Assembly (NCBI GenBank): GCA_947307285.1
Contig: CAMZIS010000003.1
Coordinates: 1-26,373 of the forward strand
Source of the DNA: an uncultured Peptococcaceae bacterium
GTDB lineage: Bacteria; Bacillota; Dehalobacteriia; UBA4068
Reading direction: 5' to 3'
Length of the DNA stretch: 26,373 nt
The notes below the pieces were generated by a model that was not told the origin of the DNA, ran no database searches, and saw only the letters and a program-made list of their open reading frames with translations. Every line of letters begins with the position of its first letter. Position 1 is the stretch's first letter. Shown here in pieces: positions 1 through 7,223 of the stretch. Both the position numbers and the translations under genes were made by a program.

Positions 1-1
1 T

Positions 2-862
2 ACGGATTTTTACCGTCAAAAGACCAGTTCCGGCATGCCTTATGCCGGCAACGCCGTTCTGCAGGGCTGTGACTGGGTCGCCTTTCAGTGTCTTTGGCCC
101 TGCGAATATGCCTGCGCGGGACAGCCGTGCCAATTCTGTTTTTCCGGCGGGCAGTTCGAAGCCCTGGCCCGGCGGCATAAGCCAATGCCCTTCATCCCTT
201 CCCCCAGGGACGTGTCGGAAGTCGTGCTGTACGCGGTTGAGCACGACGGGGTAAACAGCATGCAGCTGACCGGCGGTTCGACTTTTAAAGCGGAAACGGA
301 AGAGAAATACATCACCGGCTATATGCAGGAGCTGAACGAGAGCGGCGCCAGGGAGGCGCTCAAGGGCGAGCTGCTGCTCTATATCACCCCGCCCGAGGGT
401 CACGACGTGATCGACCGTTATTTCGACATGGGCGCGAGCCGTATCGCCTGCAGCCTGGAAGTCTGGGACGACGATCTCGCCAATAGCATCACTCCGGGCA
501 AACGCCGCTACACCTCAAAACAGGGACATCTTGACGCGCTGACATACATTGCGGACAAGTATGGGCCAGGAAAATCCTTCTGCAATTTCATTATCGGTCT
601 GGAGCCCTTCGAGTCTCTAAAGGAAGGCGCCACCTGGCTGGCAGAGCGTGGCGTGATCCCCAGCGCTTCGGTATGGATGCCTTTCGGCAAGCCGGTCAAC
701 GGCTCTATGAAGGGCGCCAGTCTGGACTATTTTCGCCGCACAAAGGAAATGCTGGCTGAGCTGTATCTGAAATACGGCCTGGAGCCAGCGGGCTGCTGCG
801 GCCTTAACGTGTGCGTGGAGCGGGACATCTGGCGGCAGGCCACGGGCGCTCCCTGCTGCTGA
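2..862 (+). CDS. Radical SAM protein, 5'-truncated by the window edge
   Basis: The reading frame is open from base 2, so the gene begins outside the window; the ATG at 35 is probably internal. About 286 residues are visible. A Cys cluster early in the visible part (WPCEYACAGQPCQFCF) ends in CxxC followed by an aromatic residue, as in radical SAM [4Fe-4S] sites, but the spacing is not the standard Cx3Cx2C. The cluster supplies several candidate ligands. A GG motif (QLTGGST) follows, where SAM-binding strands usually lie, and a Cys-rich end (GCCGLNVC) sits near the C-terminus. The family would cleave SAM to a 5'-deoxyadenosyl radical under anaerobic conditions; the substrate is unknown. It lies 33 bases upstream of the DUF5714 gene on the same strand, so the two are probably co-transcribed. 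I am sure of the superfamily but not of the reaction. Confidence 0.8.
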   Translation, partial: TDFYRQKTSSGMPYAGNAVLQGCDWVAFQCLWPCEYACAGQPCQFCFSGGQFEALARRHKPMPFIPSPRDVSEVVLYAVEHDGVNSMQLTGGSTFKAETEEKYITGYMQELNESGAREALKGELLLYITPPEGHDVIDRYFDMGASRIACSLEVWDDDLANSITPGKRRYTSKQGHLDALTYIADKYGPGKSFCNFIIGLEPFESLKEGATWLAERGVIPSASVWMPFGKPVNGSMKGASLDYFRRTKEMLAELYLKYGLEPAGCCGLNVCVERDIWRQATGAPCC

Positions 863-895
863 AAGGGCCGAAACAGAAAAAGCGGAGGTACAACT

Positions 896-1642
896 ATGCA
901 GGATAACACTTCCTGCTGCTGCGAAAACGGTGGCAGCAGCAAAGAACGACCAGAAAACTGCGCCGTCTGCGGAAAACCGCTTGTATATTTTTCCGAAGAA
1001 AAACTCATGCAGTGCCATATCTGCGGTAAAATGAAGCCCGCCAACGCCGCCTGCGAGGACGGGCATTTCGTCTGTGACGAGTGTCACAGCAGCGGCGGCG
1101 CGGTTGTGCTGGACTACCTGCTGAACAGCAGCGAACGGGACCCGATGGTACTGTTCTTACAGGTCTGTCAACTGGACGGCGTACATCTGCACGGGCCGGA
1201 ACATCACAGTATGGTCCCCTGCGTGCTGCTGACTGCCTACCGCAACTGCGGCGGGGAACTCGACCTGCAGACAGCGCTGCCGGAAGGATGGAAACGCGGA
1301 CAGAAGCTGGCAGGCGGGGCTTGCGGATTTCTCGGAGTCTGTGGCGCGGCCAGCGGCGCTGGCATATTCGCCAGTATAGTCAGCGGCGCTACTCCACTTA
1401 CCCCAAGGCAGTGGGCCATCCCGCAAAAGCTGACCGCAGCCTGTCTGGAAGCCATGACAAAAATCGGCGGTCCACGCTGCTGCAAACGGACGGGACGGAT
1501 AGCGATCGAATGCGCGGCTCAGTTTTCAGGCAAAGAATTCGGCGTTCCCCTGCCCTGCAGCCAGCCCAAGTGCGATTATTCAGGCAGGAACAGGGAGTGC
1601 ATCCGCAGGAGATGCCCTTTCTTTGCCCCGACCGGGTCCTGA
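896..1642 (+). CDS. DUF5714 family protein, Cys-rich, with N-terminal zinc-ribbon-like region
   Basis: The 248-residue protein contains 23 cysteines. An N-terminal CxxC pair (residues 22-25), a second (40-43) and a third (60-63) look like zinc-ribbon or iron-sulfur ligands. The core then shows the features I recognise from DUF5714: HLHGPEHH at about 97-104, LLTAYRNCGG at 111-120, GGACGFLGVCGAASGAG at 140-156, GGPRCCKR at 191-198, and a C-terminal CDYSGRNREC/CPFF block. The start is supported by a GGAGG ribosome binding site about 8 bases upstream. The gene follows the radical SAM gene closely and is closed by a strong palindromic terminator. The family has no known function that I can state. 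The Cys/His richness and neighbour suggest metal or iron-sulfur chemistry; this is inference. Confidence 0.8.
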   Translation: MQDNTSCCCENGGSSKERPENCAVCGKPLVYFSEEKLMQCHICGKMKPANAACEDGHFVCDECHSSGGAVVLDYLLNSSERDPMVLFLQVCQLDGVHLHGPEHHSMVPCVLLTAYRNCGGELDLQTALPEGWKRGQKLAGGACGFLGVCGAASGAGIFASIVSGATPLTPRQWAIPQKLTAACLEAMTKIGGPRCCKRTGRIAIECAAQFSGKEFGVPLPCSQPKCDYSGRNRECIRRRCPFFAPTGS

Positions 1643-1665
1643 CCAAACATAATGCTACAATAGCG

Positions 1666-1698
1666 AAAGGGCCTCCGCAGCTGCGGAGGCCCTTTTCT
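1666..1698 (+). terminator. Palindromic intrinsic terminator after the DUF5714 gene
   Basis: A perfect 15-base inverted repeat (AAAGGGCCTCCGCAG and its complement, 1666-1695, no loop bases) runs into TTTT on the plus strand. It lies 24 bases after the DUF5714 stop and also between convergent genes, so it may work in both directions, although the minus-strand T run is short. Confidence 0.85.
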
Positions 1699-1744
1699 TA
1701 CCATCAGCACATATGATCCATCATCTGCCGCATTCGGGCCGTGC

Positions 1745-2872
1745 TTAATCGCCGGTGTCGGCCATTGGTTCCAGAAGCAGCAACACAACTTCATTGTTGA
1801 CGCCTACACGCAGCGGCGGGCCCCAGAACCCGGCCCCGGAAGTTACCACCAGATGACGGCCGTCCTGCTGCCTGTGGCCGTAGATCGGGTAAGGCATGAT
1901 CAGCCGCTGCAGCAGATTGCCCGGAAAAGTCTGGCCGCCATGACTGTGACCGGACAGCACCAGATCAGCGCCATTCTCCCACGCCTCGCGATAATTCCCG
2001 GGGTTGTGATCTAGCACCACTAATGGGCGACCTTTAGCCAAACCAGCATAGGCCTGCCGCGGCGGAGTGCGCAGCTCGTCCATGGCGTCGCGCCGGCCCA
2101 GGATAGTCAGGTCATGCCAACTCACGCTTTCGTCTTCCAGCAGGCGGATACCGCAGCCGGCGATAAAAGCGTCTTTCCGGGGATCGGGGAACAGAAGATC
2201 GTGATTGCCGCCGCAGGCAAAGACAGGCGTCTGACTGCTCAACCCGGCCAGGACCTGCCGGTGCAGCTCAGGCCGGCGCAGATCCTCATAATCCATGTCG
2301 ACTATGTCCCCGGCCAGCAGCACGGCGTCAGGCTCCTGTTTTGCTATTGCCCTGACGATACGGGGCAGCATGCGCGGCCCGCTGAAGAAACCCAGATGCA
2401 GGTCAGACAGGAGGACCAGCCGCAGCGGACTCCGGATATGAAGAGGTATGGTTATTTGCTTTACGCGGATATGCAGTGCGTTGATCACGCCAGCCAGATA
2501 GCACAAGGCAAAAGCCGCCAAAGCGAACCATCCCGAACGGACGCGCCACAGGTCTGACACCTCAGAGCCCGAGATCCTCATCAGCCACAGCACGGCGGCA
2601 GCCAGAATGAAGGACATGGTAAGATACAGGAAGATACCGAGCCAGCATTCTCCCACCCGATGCAGCCAGGAACGCAGCCGGTGGCCGGACAGCATGTAGC
2701 TGAGGGTAAGGGAAAGAGCCGGAGCCAGCCAGACAAGAGCGAACAGCCAGGCCGGCAGCGGGAACAGCAAACGCAGCCAGCGGAAGAAGGGCAGGCCCAG
2801 AGCCCACAGCAGAACGGCCATTATAAGCAGGGCCGGTATCAGCAGCCATTTTTGTCCCAGCAAGTGTTTCAT
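1745..2872 (-). CDS. Membrane-anchored metallophosphoesterase
   Basis: The N-terminal 150 residues hold about four hydrophobic membrane segments. They are followed by a calcineurin-like phosphoesterase domain with all the expected metal-binding motifs: SDLHLG (D157, H159), AGDIVD (D189), GGNHD (222-225) and SGHSHGG (about 307-313). It resembles the YkuE/YaeI-type family; the substrate is unknown. I chose the ATG at 2872 (375 residues). A longer frame opens at a TTG at 2908, but that codon lies directly against the terminator of the preceding gene, has no ribosome binding site and coincides with a possible -35 element. The chosen ATG also has only a weak site, so the true start is not settled. 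It follows the double-TPM gene but is separated from it by a hairpin. Confidence 0.88.
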   Translation of the reverse strand: MKHLLGQKWLLIPALLIMAVLLWALGLPFFRWLRLLFPLPAWLFALVWLAPALSLTLSYMLSGHRLRSWLHRVGECWLGIFLYLTMSFILAAAVLWLMRISGSEVSDLWRVRSGWFALAAFALCYLAGVINALHIRVKQITIPLHIRSPLRLVLLSDLHLGFFSGPRMLPRIVRAIAKQEPDAVLLAGDIVDMDYEDLRRPELHRQVLAGLSSQTPVFACGGNHDLLFPDPRKDAFIAGCGIRLLEDESVSWHDLTILGRRDAMDELRTPPRQAYAGLAKGRPLVVLDHNPGNYREAWENGADLVLSGHSHGGQTFPGNLLQRLIMPYPIYGHRQQDGRHLVVTSGAGFWGPPLRVGVNNEVVLLLLEPMADTGD

Positions 2873-2880
2873 GGGCCTAA

Positions 2881-2908
2881 GTATAGCAAATCTCAGCAAG
2901 CGGAGCAA
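2881..2908 (-). promoter_or_regulatory. Possible sigma-A promoter for the metallophosphoesterase gene
   Basis: On the minus strand TTGCTC is followed after 17 bases by TATACT. The -10 box ends only 7 bases before the ATG at 2872, so the leader would be extremely short or absent. It is weak as a prediction on its own. Confidence 0.35.
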
Positions 2909-2911
2909 GCG

Positions 2912-2939
2912 AAAACAGCCCCCAAAGGGAGGCTGTTTT
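2912..2939 (-). terminator. Intrinsic terminator after the TPM-domain gene
   Basis: A 9-base inverted repeat (AAAACAGCC/GGCTGTTTT) ends in a TTTT run on the minus strand, 32 bases past the stop of the TPM gene. It separates the ydj-like module from the metallophosphoesterase. Confidence 0.75.
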
Positions 2940-2971
2940 GCTGTTTAAACTCAGGAATAAAGGAATTACGA

Positions 2972-4339
2972 TTAGAATTTGCCGCTGTGGCCGGAGAAGC
3001 CGCCGCCGCCGATGGTAGTGCCGTGACCGCCTCCGCTGCTGCCCCGGTGGGTGTTGGTAGAAACGATACGGGTGCGGGACTCTGTGGAATGGGTGTATCT
3101 GTCCTGCTGCCCGTGGAGTACCAGACCGGCGGGAGAAGCGTAAGTAGAAGCGTTGGTGCGGCTGCGCACGGACTTCATCTTGCGGGACTGCATACGGTTG
3201 ACCAGACCGGAGACAACGGTGGGCACGCCCAGCACCACGCCGGTGCGGGCCGCCTTGGAAGCGCCGTCATCGCCGTCATCATCGTAGATATCGTAGGGCT
3301 GTCCGTTGGCTTCCATCTCCAGCAGCTGGTCCGTGGAGGACAGGTAATCGCCGAAACCGCCGTTCCAGTCGTTACGGCCGAAATAGCGCAGGAAGCTGTT
3401 GGCCATCTGTTCCTTGCCGTAGTCGGTGAACGCGGCGTTGCCCTTGTCGCCGTGGGCGATCAGGGTGTAATCCCGGTCGGCCATACTAAGCAGGAGCAGG
3501 ACGCCGTCCTTTGTGTCGCCGTAGCCCAGATCGTATTTATTATAGAGCTCGGTGGCGCAGTCGTAAACGTCGCCGGAAGTATACTTCTGGTAATCGTCCA
3601 CAGTGACGATATATACGCCGCACTGATACTGTTCCGAAATGGCCCTGGCCTGTTCATTGAGAGCTTCATACTGGTCGGCGCTCAGCAGACCGGCGGAGTC
3701 GGTAACGTATTCGAGCTGCTGTTCCGTGCCGGAAGTCGCGGCAGGCTCCGTTGTCGTTGCGGCAGCCGCGGCAGACTCATCAGTCGCCCCGGGCACGTAG
3801 CCTTCGACCGGACCGATGTCGACAAAATAGTCTTCTATGGCGTCGGCATAGACCTGCAGAGCGTCGTTGACGGCCGCACGGTCCAGCGGTTCGCCGCTGT
3901 TCCAGGCAGTTTCGTTTATCCGGCCGTCCATGGCAGCTTTTATGGAGTCCGCCAGATCGGGATAAGCGCTGCCGCCATAGTAGACCTCATAGCCGCCCAA
4001 TCCGAAGCCGGAATCGTCCGGCGTCAGGTAAAGCAGATACAGCAGACCGCCGTTGCTGTAACCCTTACCGTAATCGTAGGTATTGTACAGACCTTCGGCA
4101 TAATCCTCCAAGGTATATCCCTGCAGGTCGCTGACGATATCCACCCGGAAATCCAGGTCCTGTCTGGCTGCGAACTCGGGCAGAACCACTTCGCCCATGT
4201 GCTGCAGCATATTGGCCTGCATACGGCTGGTGCCGTCGTAGACAGCGCCGTATTCGGTACCGGCCAGGGCAGGCAGAGCGCAGGCCAGGATCAGGGTGAC
4301 GGTAAGAACGAAGATTACAAGCGCTTTTTTCAGCTTCAT
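2972..4339 (-). CDS. Secreted/membrane TPM-domain protein with two TPM domains (YdjH-like)
   Basis: This 455-residue protein starts with a signal peptide (about 1-26, ending PALAG). I see two TPM-type domains. The first spans about 30-172 and holds GYSNGGLLYLLYL; the second spans about 208-345 and holds the aligned segment TKDGVLLLLSM. An Ala/Thr-rich linker (about 186-206) joins them. A hydrophobic segment (about 366-381, GVVLGVPTVVSGL) follows, then a basic region and a Gly/His/Ser-rich tail typical of TPM proteins of this group. A GGGAGGTGA ribosome binding site precedes the ATG and overlaps the end of the zinc-ribbon gene 14 bases upstream. Most family members I know carry one TPM domain, so the duplication is notable. 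By context it is the counterpart of Bacillus YdjH (UPF0603). Its biochemical role is unknown. Confidence 0.85.
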   Translation of the reverse strand: MKLKKALVIFVLTVTLILACALPALAGTEYGAVYDGTSRMQANMLQHMGEVVLPEFAARQDLDFRVDIVSDLQGYTLEDYAEGLYNTYDYGKGYSNGGLLYLLYLTPDDSGFGLGGYEVYYGGSAYPDLADSIKAAMDGRINETAWNSGEPLDRAAVNDALQVYADAIEDYFVDIGPVEGYVPGATDESAAAAATTTEPAATSGTEQQLEYVTDSAGLLSADQYEALNEQARAISEQYQCGVYIVTVDDYQKYTSGDVYDCATELYNKYDLGYGDTKDGVLLLLSMADRDYTLIAHGDKGNAAFTDYGKEQMANSFLRYFGRNDWNGGFGDYLSSTDQLLEMEANGQPYDIYDDDGDDGASKAARTGVVLGVPTVVSGLVNRMQSRKMKSVRSRTNASTYASPAGLVLHGQQDRYTHSTESRTRIVSTNTHRGSSGGGHGTTIGGGGFSGHSGKF

Positions 4340-4353
4340 ATCACGTCACCTCC

Positions 4354-5487
4354 CTACAGCCACAGCAGGGCCGCCGCCAGGATAGCCGCCAGCGGGATCC
4401 AGATGCCGGCGAACCAGGCCAGCTTCCGCTTGGGCGAACTGGGCAGATCGCCTACCATCTTGCCGGTCTGTCCGTTCATAGCGAATAGATAGTTCTTGTT
4501 GTCGTATTTGGTGTTGAGCAGCCACACCGGCAGCAGGGCGTATTTGATCTTGCCCCGGCTGATGTTCACGTCCGCCGACACCTGATGGCAGGTCTCGTAG
4601 CCGTTGACCGAGCCTTTGATGGCATTCATCAGGCTCTGCCGCACCCGCTCACCTGCCCGCTGTCCGCAGGATTCCGGGTCAACATCGTACTTATCCGCCA
4701 GGAAGCCAGGCAAATAGGCGGTTGAGAAAGGCTTGAGATCGCGGTAATCGAAAGGCTCGATGGAGTCCATATAATCGTCCGGCATTTTCGTCGAGGCGTC
4801 CACCGGCACGTTTTCAAAGGCCAAAGAGCCGTCGCGCATAACGTCGTAGTGCTCGGTAGTGGTCACCTGATACTCGCCGCTGCGCCTCATCTTGCTGCGG
4901 GTGGCGTCGAAGGTCACCCGGCCTTCGGCCTCGCCGTCGAACAGCCAGAAGGGCACGTAGACGCCTTTGATCTCCTCCAGATGATTGCGGTCCTTGAAGG
5001 AGGATGGCAGCAGGGGTTTGCCCTGGTAATGCCGCTTCAGGGCAGAGATAGCCGCTTCCTTATCCAGCTTGAAGGGGATGACGTAATCCGGCTTCAGATC
5101 GCCGCTGAACTGGCTGGGCACTACCGTAGGATTCCCGCAGTATGGGCAGCTGGTAGCCGCGGTGGTGGCATCACAGATAAGCTCAGCTCCGCAGGAGGGG
5201 CAGGAATAGGCTTTCATGCCCGCCGCCTCTGCGCCCCAAGAACTCATGGAGGACATATCCCATTCCGCGTCGCCGGCGCCTTGCGTCTCCCGTTCGGCTT
5301 CGGCCCTGGCCTCGGCCTGGGCGGCAGCCGCCTCGGCCTGCTCGTTCTTTTCCGCGTACAGAGCCTCTATTTCCTCCACGGAAAAGCTGCTGCCGCAGTA
5401 GTCGCACTCCAGGCGGCCGCTGGTCCCGGAAAAATGCAGCGGTCCGGTACAGGACGGGCATTGATAGTTAGTGATTTGCGATGGCAT
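4354..5487 (-). CDS. Zinc-ribbon membrane protein (YdjG-like, TFIIB-type zinc ribbon)
   Basis: The 377-residue product has two zinc ribbons. One is at the N-terminus (YQCPSC followed by ECDYCGS) and the second at about residues 94-120 (YSCPSC followed by SCPYCGN). They are separated by a charged Ala/Glu-rich, probably coiled-coil stretch. The middle is a soluble domain with the PFWLFDGEAEG segment. The C-terminus ends in one membrane helix (WFAGIWIPLAAILAAALLWL). I start at the ATG at 5487, which has a GAGGAG ribosome binding site 7 bases upstream; the longer frame to 5643 runs through a terminator hairpin and is not plausible. Order and domains match B. subtilis YdjG, between an SPFH protein and a TPM protein. 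Confidence 0.83.
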   Translation of the reverse strand: MPSQITNYQCPSCTGPLHFSGTSGRLECDYCGSSFSVEEIEALYAEKNEQAEAAAAQAEARAEAERETQGAGDAEWDMSSMSSWGAEAAGMKAYSCPSCGAELICDATTAATSCPYCGNPTVVPSQFSGDLKPDYVIPFKLDKEAAISALKRHYQGKPLLPSSFKDRNHLEEIKGVYVPFWLFDGEAEGRVTFDATRSKMRRSGEYQVTTTEHYDVMRDGSLAFENVPVDASTKMPDDYMDSIEPFDYRDLKPFSTAYLPGFLADKYDVDPESCGQRAGERVRQSLMNAIKGSVNGYETCHQVSADVNISRGKIKYALLPVWLLNTKYDNKNYLFAMNGQTGKMVGDLPSSPKRKLAWFAGIWIPLAAILAAALLWL

Positions 5488-5506
5488 ATTAACACTCCTC
5501 ATTATC

Positions 5507-5540
5507 CCGCAGTCAAACTGCGGCGGACGATATCGTCCGC
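5507..5540 (-). promoter_or_regulatory. Two back-to-back hairpins in the leader of the YdjG-like gene
   Basis: An 18-base perfect palindrome (GCGGACGATATCGTCCGC, 5523-5540) abuts a second hairpin (CCGCAG-5 bases-CTGCGG, 5507-5523). Neither has a T run. On the transcript they lie just ahead of the GAGGAG ribosome binding site of the YdjG-like gene. They could be an operator, an RNA stability element or a translation control; the sequence does not say which. Confidence 0.45.
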
Positions 5541-5603
5541 GCTGTGTCAGACTGCCGGCGATGGGCCTGCGTTTCAACAGACACGCAGGTAACAAACGTC
5601 CGA

Positions 5604-5637
5604 AAAAGCCAGAGGGCAGTATATACTGCCCCGGCTT
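5604..5637 (-). terminator. Intrinsic terminator after the SPFH gene
   Basis: A perfect 18-base palindrome (5614-5631, GGGCAGTATATACTGCCC) is extended by AGCC/GGCT flanks and followed on the minus strand by TTTTT. It lies about 45 bases past the SPFH stop, so the SPFH gene and the next two genes may be only partly co-transcribed. Confidence 0.7.
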
Positions 5638-5679
5638 CTTCACTGTTAAGAGCAGCGCACGTTAAAGCGGCTGTTCCTG

Positions 5680-7050
5680 TTATTTGATATCCTCGTCGCC
5701 AAAGGGATCGCCGCACTGGGGGCAGAACTTAGGCGGGTTAGTGGGGTCTTCCGGTTCCCAGCCGCACTTGTCGCACTTATACTGGGGGGCGCCTTCCGGC
5801 TTCTTCGCGCCGCATTCGGAGCAGAACTTGCCCTTGTTCACCGCGCCGCAGGCAGTGCAGACCCAGCCTTCAGGCTCCGCGGGCTTGGCCGCGCCGCATT
5901 CCGCACAGAACTTGCCGGTGTTGCCCTCTTTGCCGCAGGACGGGCACTTCCAGGCGTTGGCTGCAGCCGCTCCGGCCGCTCCGGCCGCCATGCCGAAGCC
6001 GCCGTTGGGAGCGGTGGTGTAGTTGCTGGGCGGGACCGGCTGCTGGCCCATGCCATACATCTGGCCCGCATTCATGCCGCCGGCGCCCTGAGCCATGTTC
6101 ATGCCCATGAAGGCCATGGCCGCGCCTGCGCCTTCATTGGCCGCTGCAGTCTGCATAGCCGCAGCCTGAGCGCCGGTCATATGGGCAGCAGCCATGGCCG
6201 GATCGCGCAGGGCAGCGTTGCGCTGCAGTTCCTTGATCATCTGCTCGTCTTCCTCGTTGGCCTTGACGCTGGAAACACCGAAGCTCACGATTTCCAGACC
6301 GCGCAGATTGCGCCATTTTTCACTCAGCACTTCGTTCAGGGCTTCGCTCAGCTCCATGGTATGTCCGGGCAGCGCGGAATAACGGATGCCCATGCCGCTG
6401 ATCTTGGCGAAGGCGGGCTGCAAAGCAGTGAGCAGCTCGGACTTCAGCTGGCCTTCCAGCGTACTGCGGCGATATTCGTTTTCGATGTTGGCGCAGACGT
6501 TGGTGTAGAACAGCAGCGGATCGCAGATATGGTAACTGTATTCGCCGAAGCATTTGATGGCGATATCCATATCCAGGCCCACATTGGTATCCACGACACG
6601 GAAGGGTACCGCCGAGGGGGTACCGTACTTGTTGCCGATCAGTTCCTTGGTGTTGAAGTAATAAACGCGCTGATCCTTACCGGTATCGCCGCCGTAGGTG
6701 AAACGCTTACCGATAGTGATGAAGGTCTGCTTGATGGCCTCGCCCAGGGGGCCGGTGAAGACGGAGGGTTCGGTGGAGGTGTCGTAGACGAATTCACCGG
6801 GTTCGGCGCACACTTCGACCACCTTGCCCTGTTCCACGATCAGCATGCACTGGCCGTCGGCCACCGCGATCACCGATCCGTTGGAGATGATGTTGTCGCT
6901 GGCTTTAGTGTTGCTGGAACGGTTGGACGTACGCTTCTGGCCTTTCACCGCCAGAATGTCCGGTCCCAGAGCGTCACAGTAGAAAAACTCTTTCCACTGG
7001 TCGGCCAATACGCTTCCGATGGCTCCTGCCGCAGCTCTAATCAGTCCCAT
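5680..7050 (-). CDS. SPFH/Band-7 domain protein with C-terminal zinc ribbons (YdjI-like)
   Basis: The 456-residue protein opens with about 40 residues typical of the 'virion core protein'-like SPFH family (MGLIRAAAGAIGSVLADQWKE). The SPFH domain spans about 55-290. A Met/Gly/Ala-rich linker (about 300-360) follows, then three consecutive zinc ribbons (WKCPSCG/FCAECG, WVCTACG/FCSECG, YKCDKCG/FCPQCG). The ribosome binding site AAAGGAG sits 6 bases upstream of the ATG. In B. subtilis, YdjI belongs to the ydjFGHI cluster and is linked to membrane recruitment of the PspA-type protein YdjF. Here the G- and H-like genes follow, but no PspA gene is in the window. Likely role: membrane scaffold in envelope stress. 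Confidence 0.87.
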   Translation of the reverse strand: MGLIRAAAGAIGSVLADQWKEFFYCDALGPDILAVKGQKRTSNRSSNTKASDNIISNGSVIAVADGQCMLIVEQGKVVEVCAEPGEFVYDTSTEPSVFTGPLGEAIKQTFITIGKRFTYGGDTGKDQRVYYFNTKELIGNKYGTPSAVPFRVVDTNVGLDMDIAIKCFGEYSYHICDPLLFYTNVCANIENEYRRSTLEGQLKSELLTALQPAFAKISGMGIRYSALPGHTMELSEALNEVLSEKWRNLRGLEIVSFGVSSVKANEEDEQMIKELQRNAALRDPAMAAAHMTGAQAAAMQTAAANEGAGAAMAFMGMNMAQGAGGMNAGQMYGMGQQPVPPSNYTTAPNGGFGMAAGAAGAAAANAWKCPSCGKEGNTGKFCAECGAAKPAEPEGWVCTACGAVNKGKFCSECGAKKPEGAPQYKCDKCGWEPEDPTNPPKFCPQCGDPFGDEDIK

Positions 7051-7223
7051 TTGTTTCTCCTTTCAAATATAAAAATATACAACTGCAACTTTTTTACCGG
7101 CGTGCCGCATAAAGCCGCCCGCGCGGGGATTTCCTCCAAAAAATAGTATTCTATGTCGAGCCGAACAATCCTTGACCCTTCAGATACAGTAGTATCATTT
7201 TTTTACGCTGAATCAGCAGCGCC

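Noticed and set aside
1081..1716. 211-codon Arg/Ser-rich frame overlapping the DUF5714 gene on the same strand
   Set aside because: It has no family features and runs through the terminator; the DUF5714 frame has conserved motifs and a good ribosome site.
2660..4492. 610-codon open frame on the plus strand
   Set aside because: It is antisense to the metallophosphoesterase and TPM genes, has Gln/Gly/Val-rich, low-information composition, no ribosome site and crosses terminators; it is a GC-driven shadow.
5550..5576. SigW-like -35 (TGAAAC) upstream of the YdjG-like gene
   Set aside because: The Bacillus ydj cluster is SigW-controlled, so TGAAAC was tempting, but the sequence 17 bases on is AGTC rather than a CGTA-type -10.
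7184..7207. Short hairpin GATAC-AGTA-GTATC with a T run on the plus strand
   Set aside because: The stem is only 5 A/T-rich pairs and no plus-strand gene precedes it.
7051..7223. Searched the gap before the SPFH gene for a riboswitch or promoter
   Set aside because: It contains an AT-rich TATATT stretch near the ribosome site but no -35 at correct spacing and no recognisable RNA structure.
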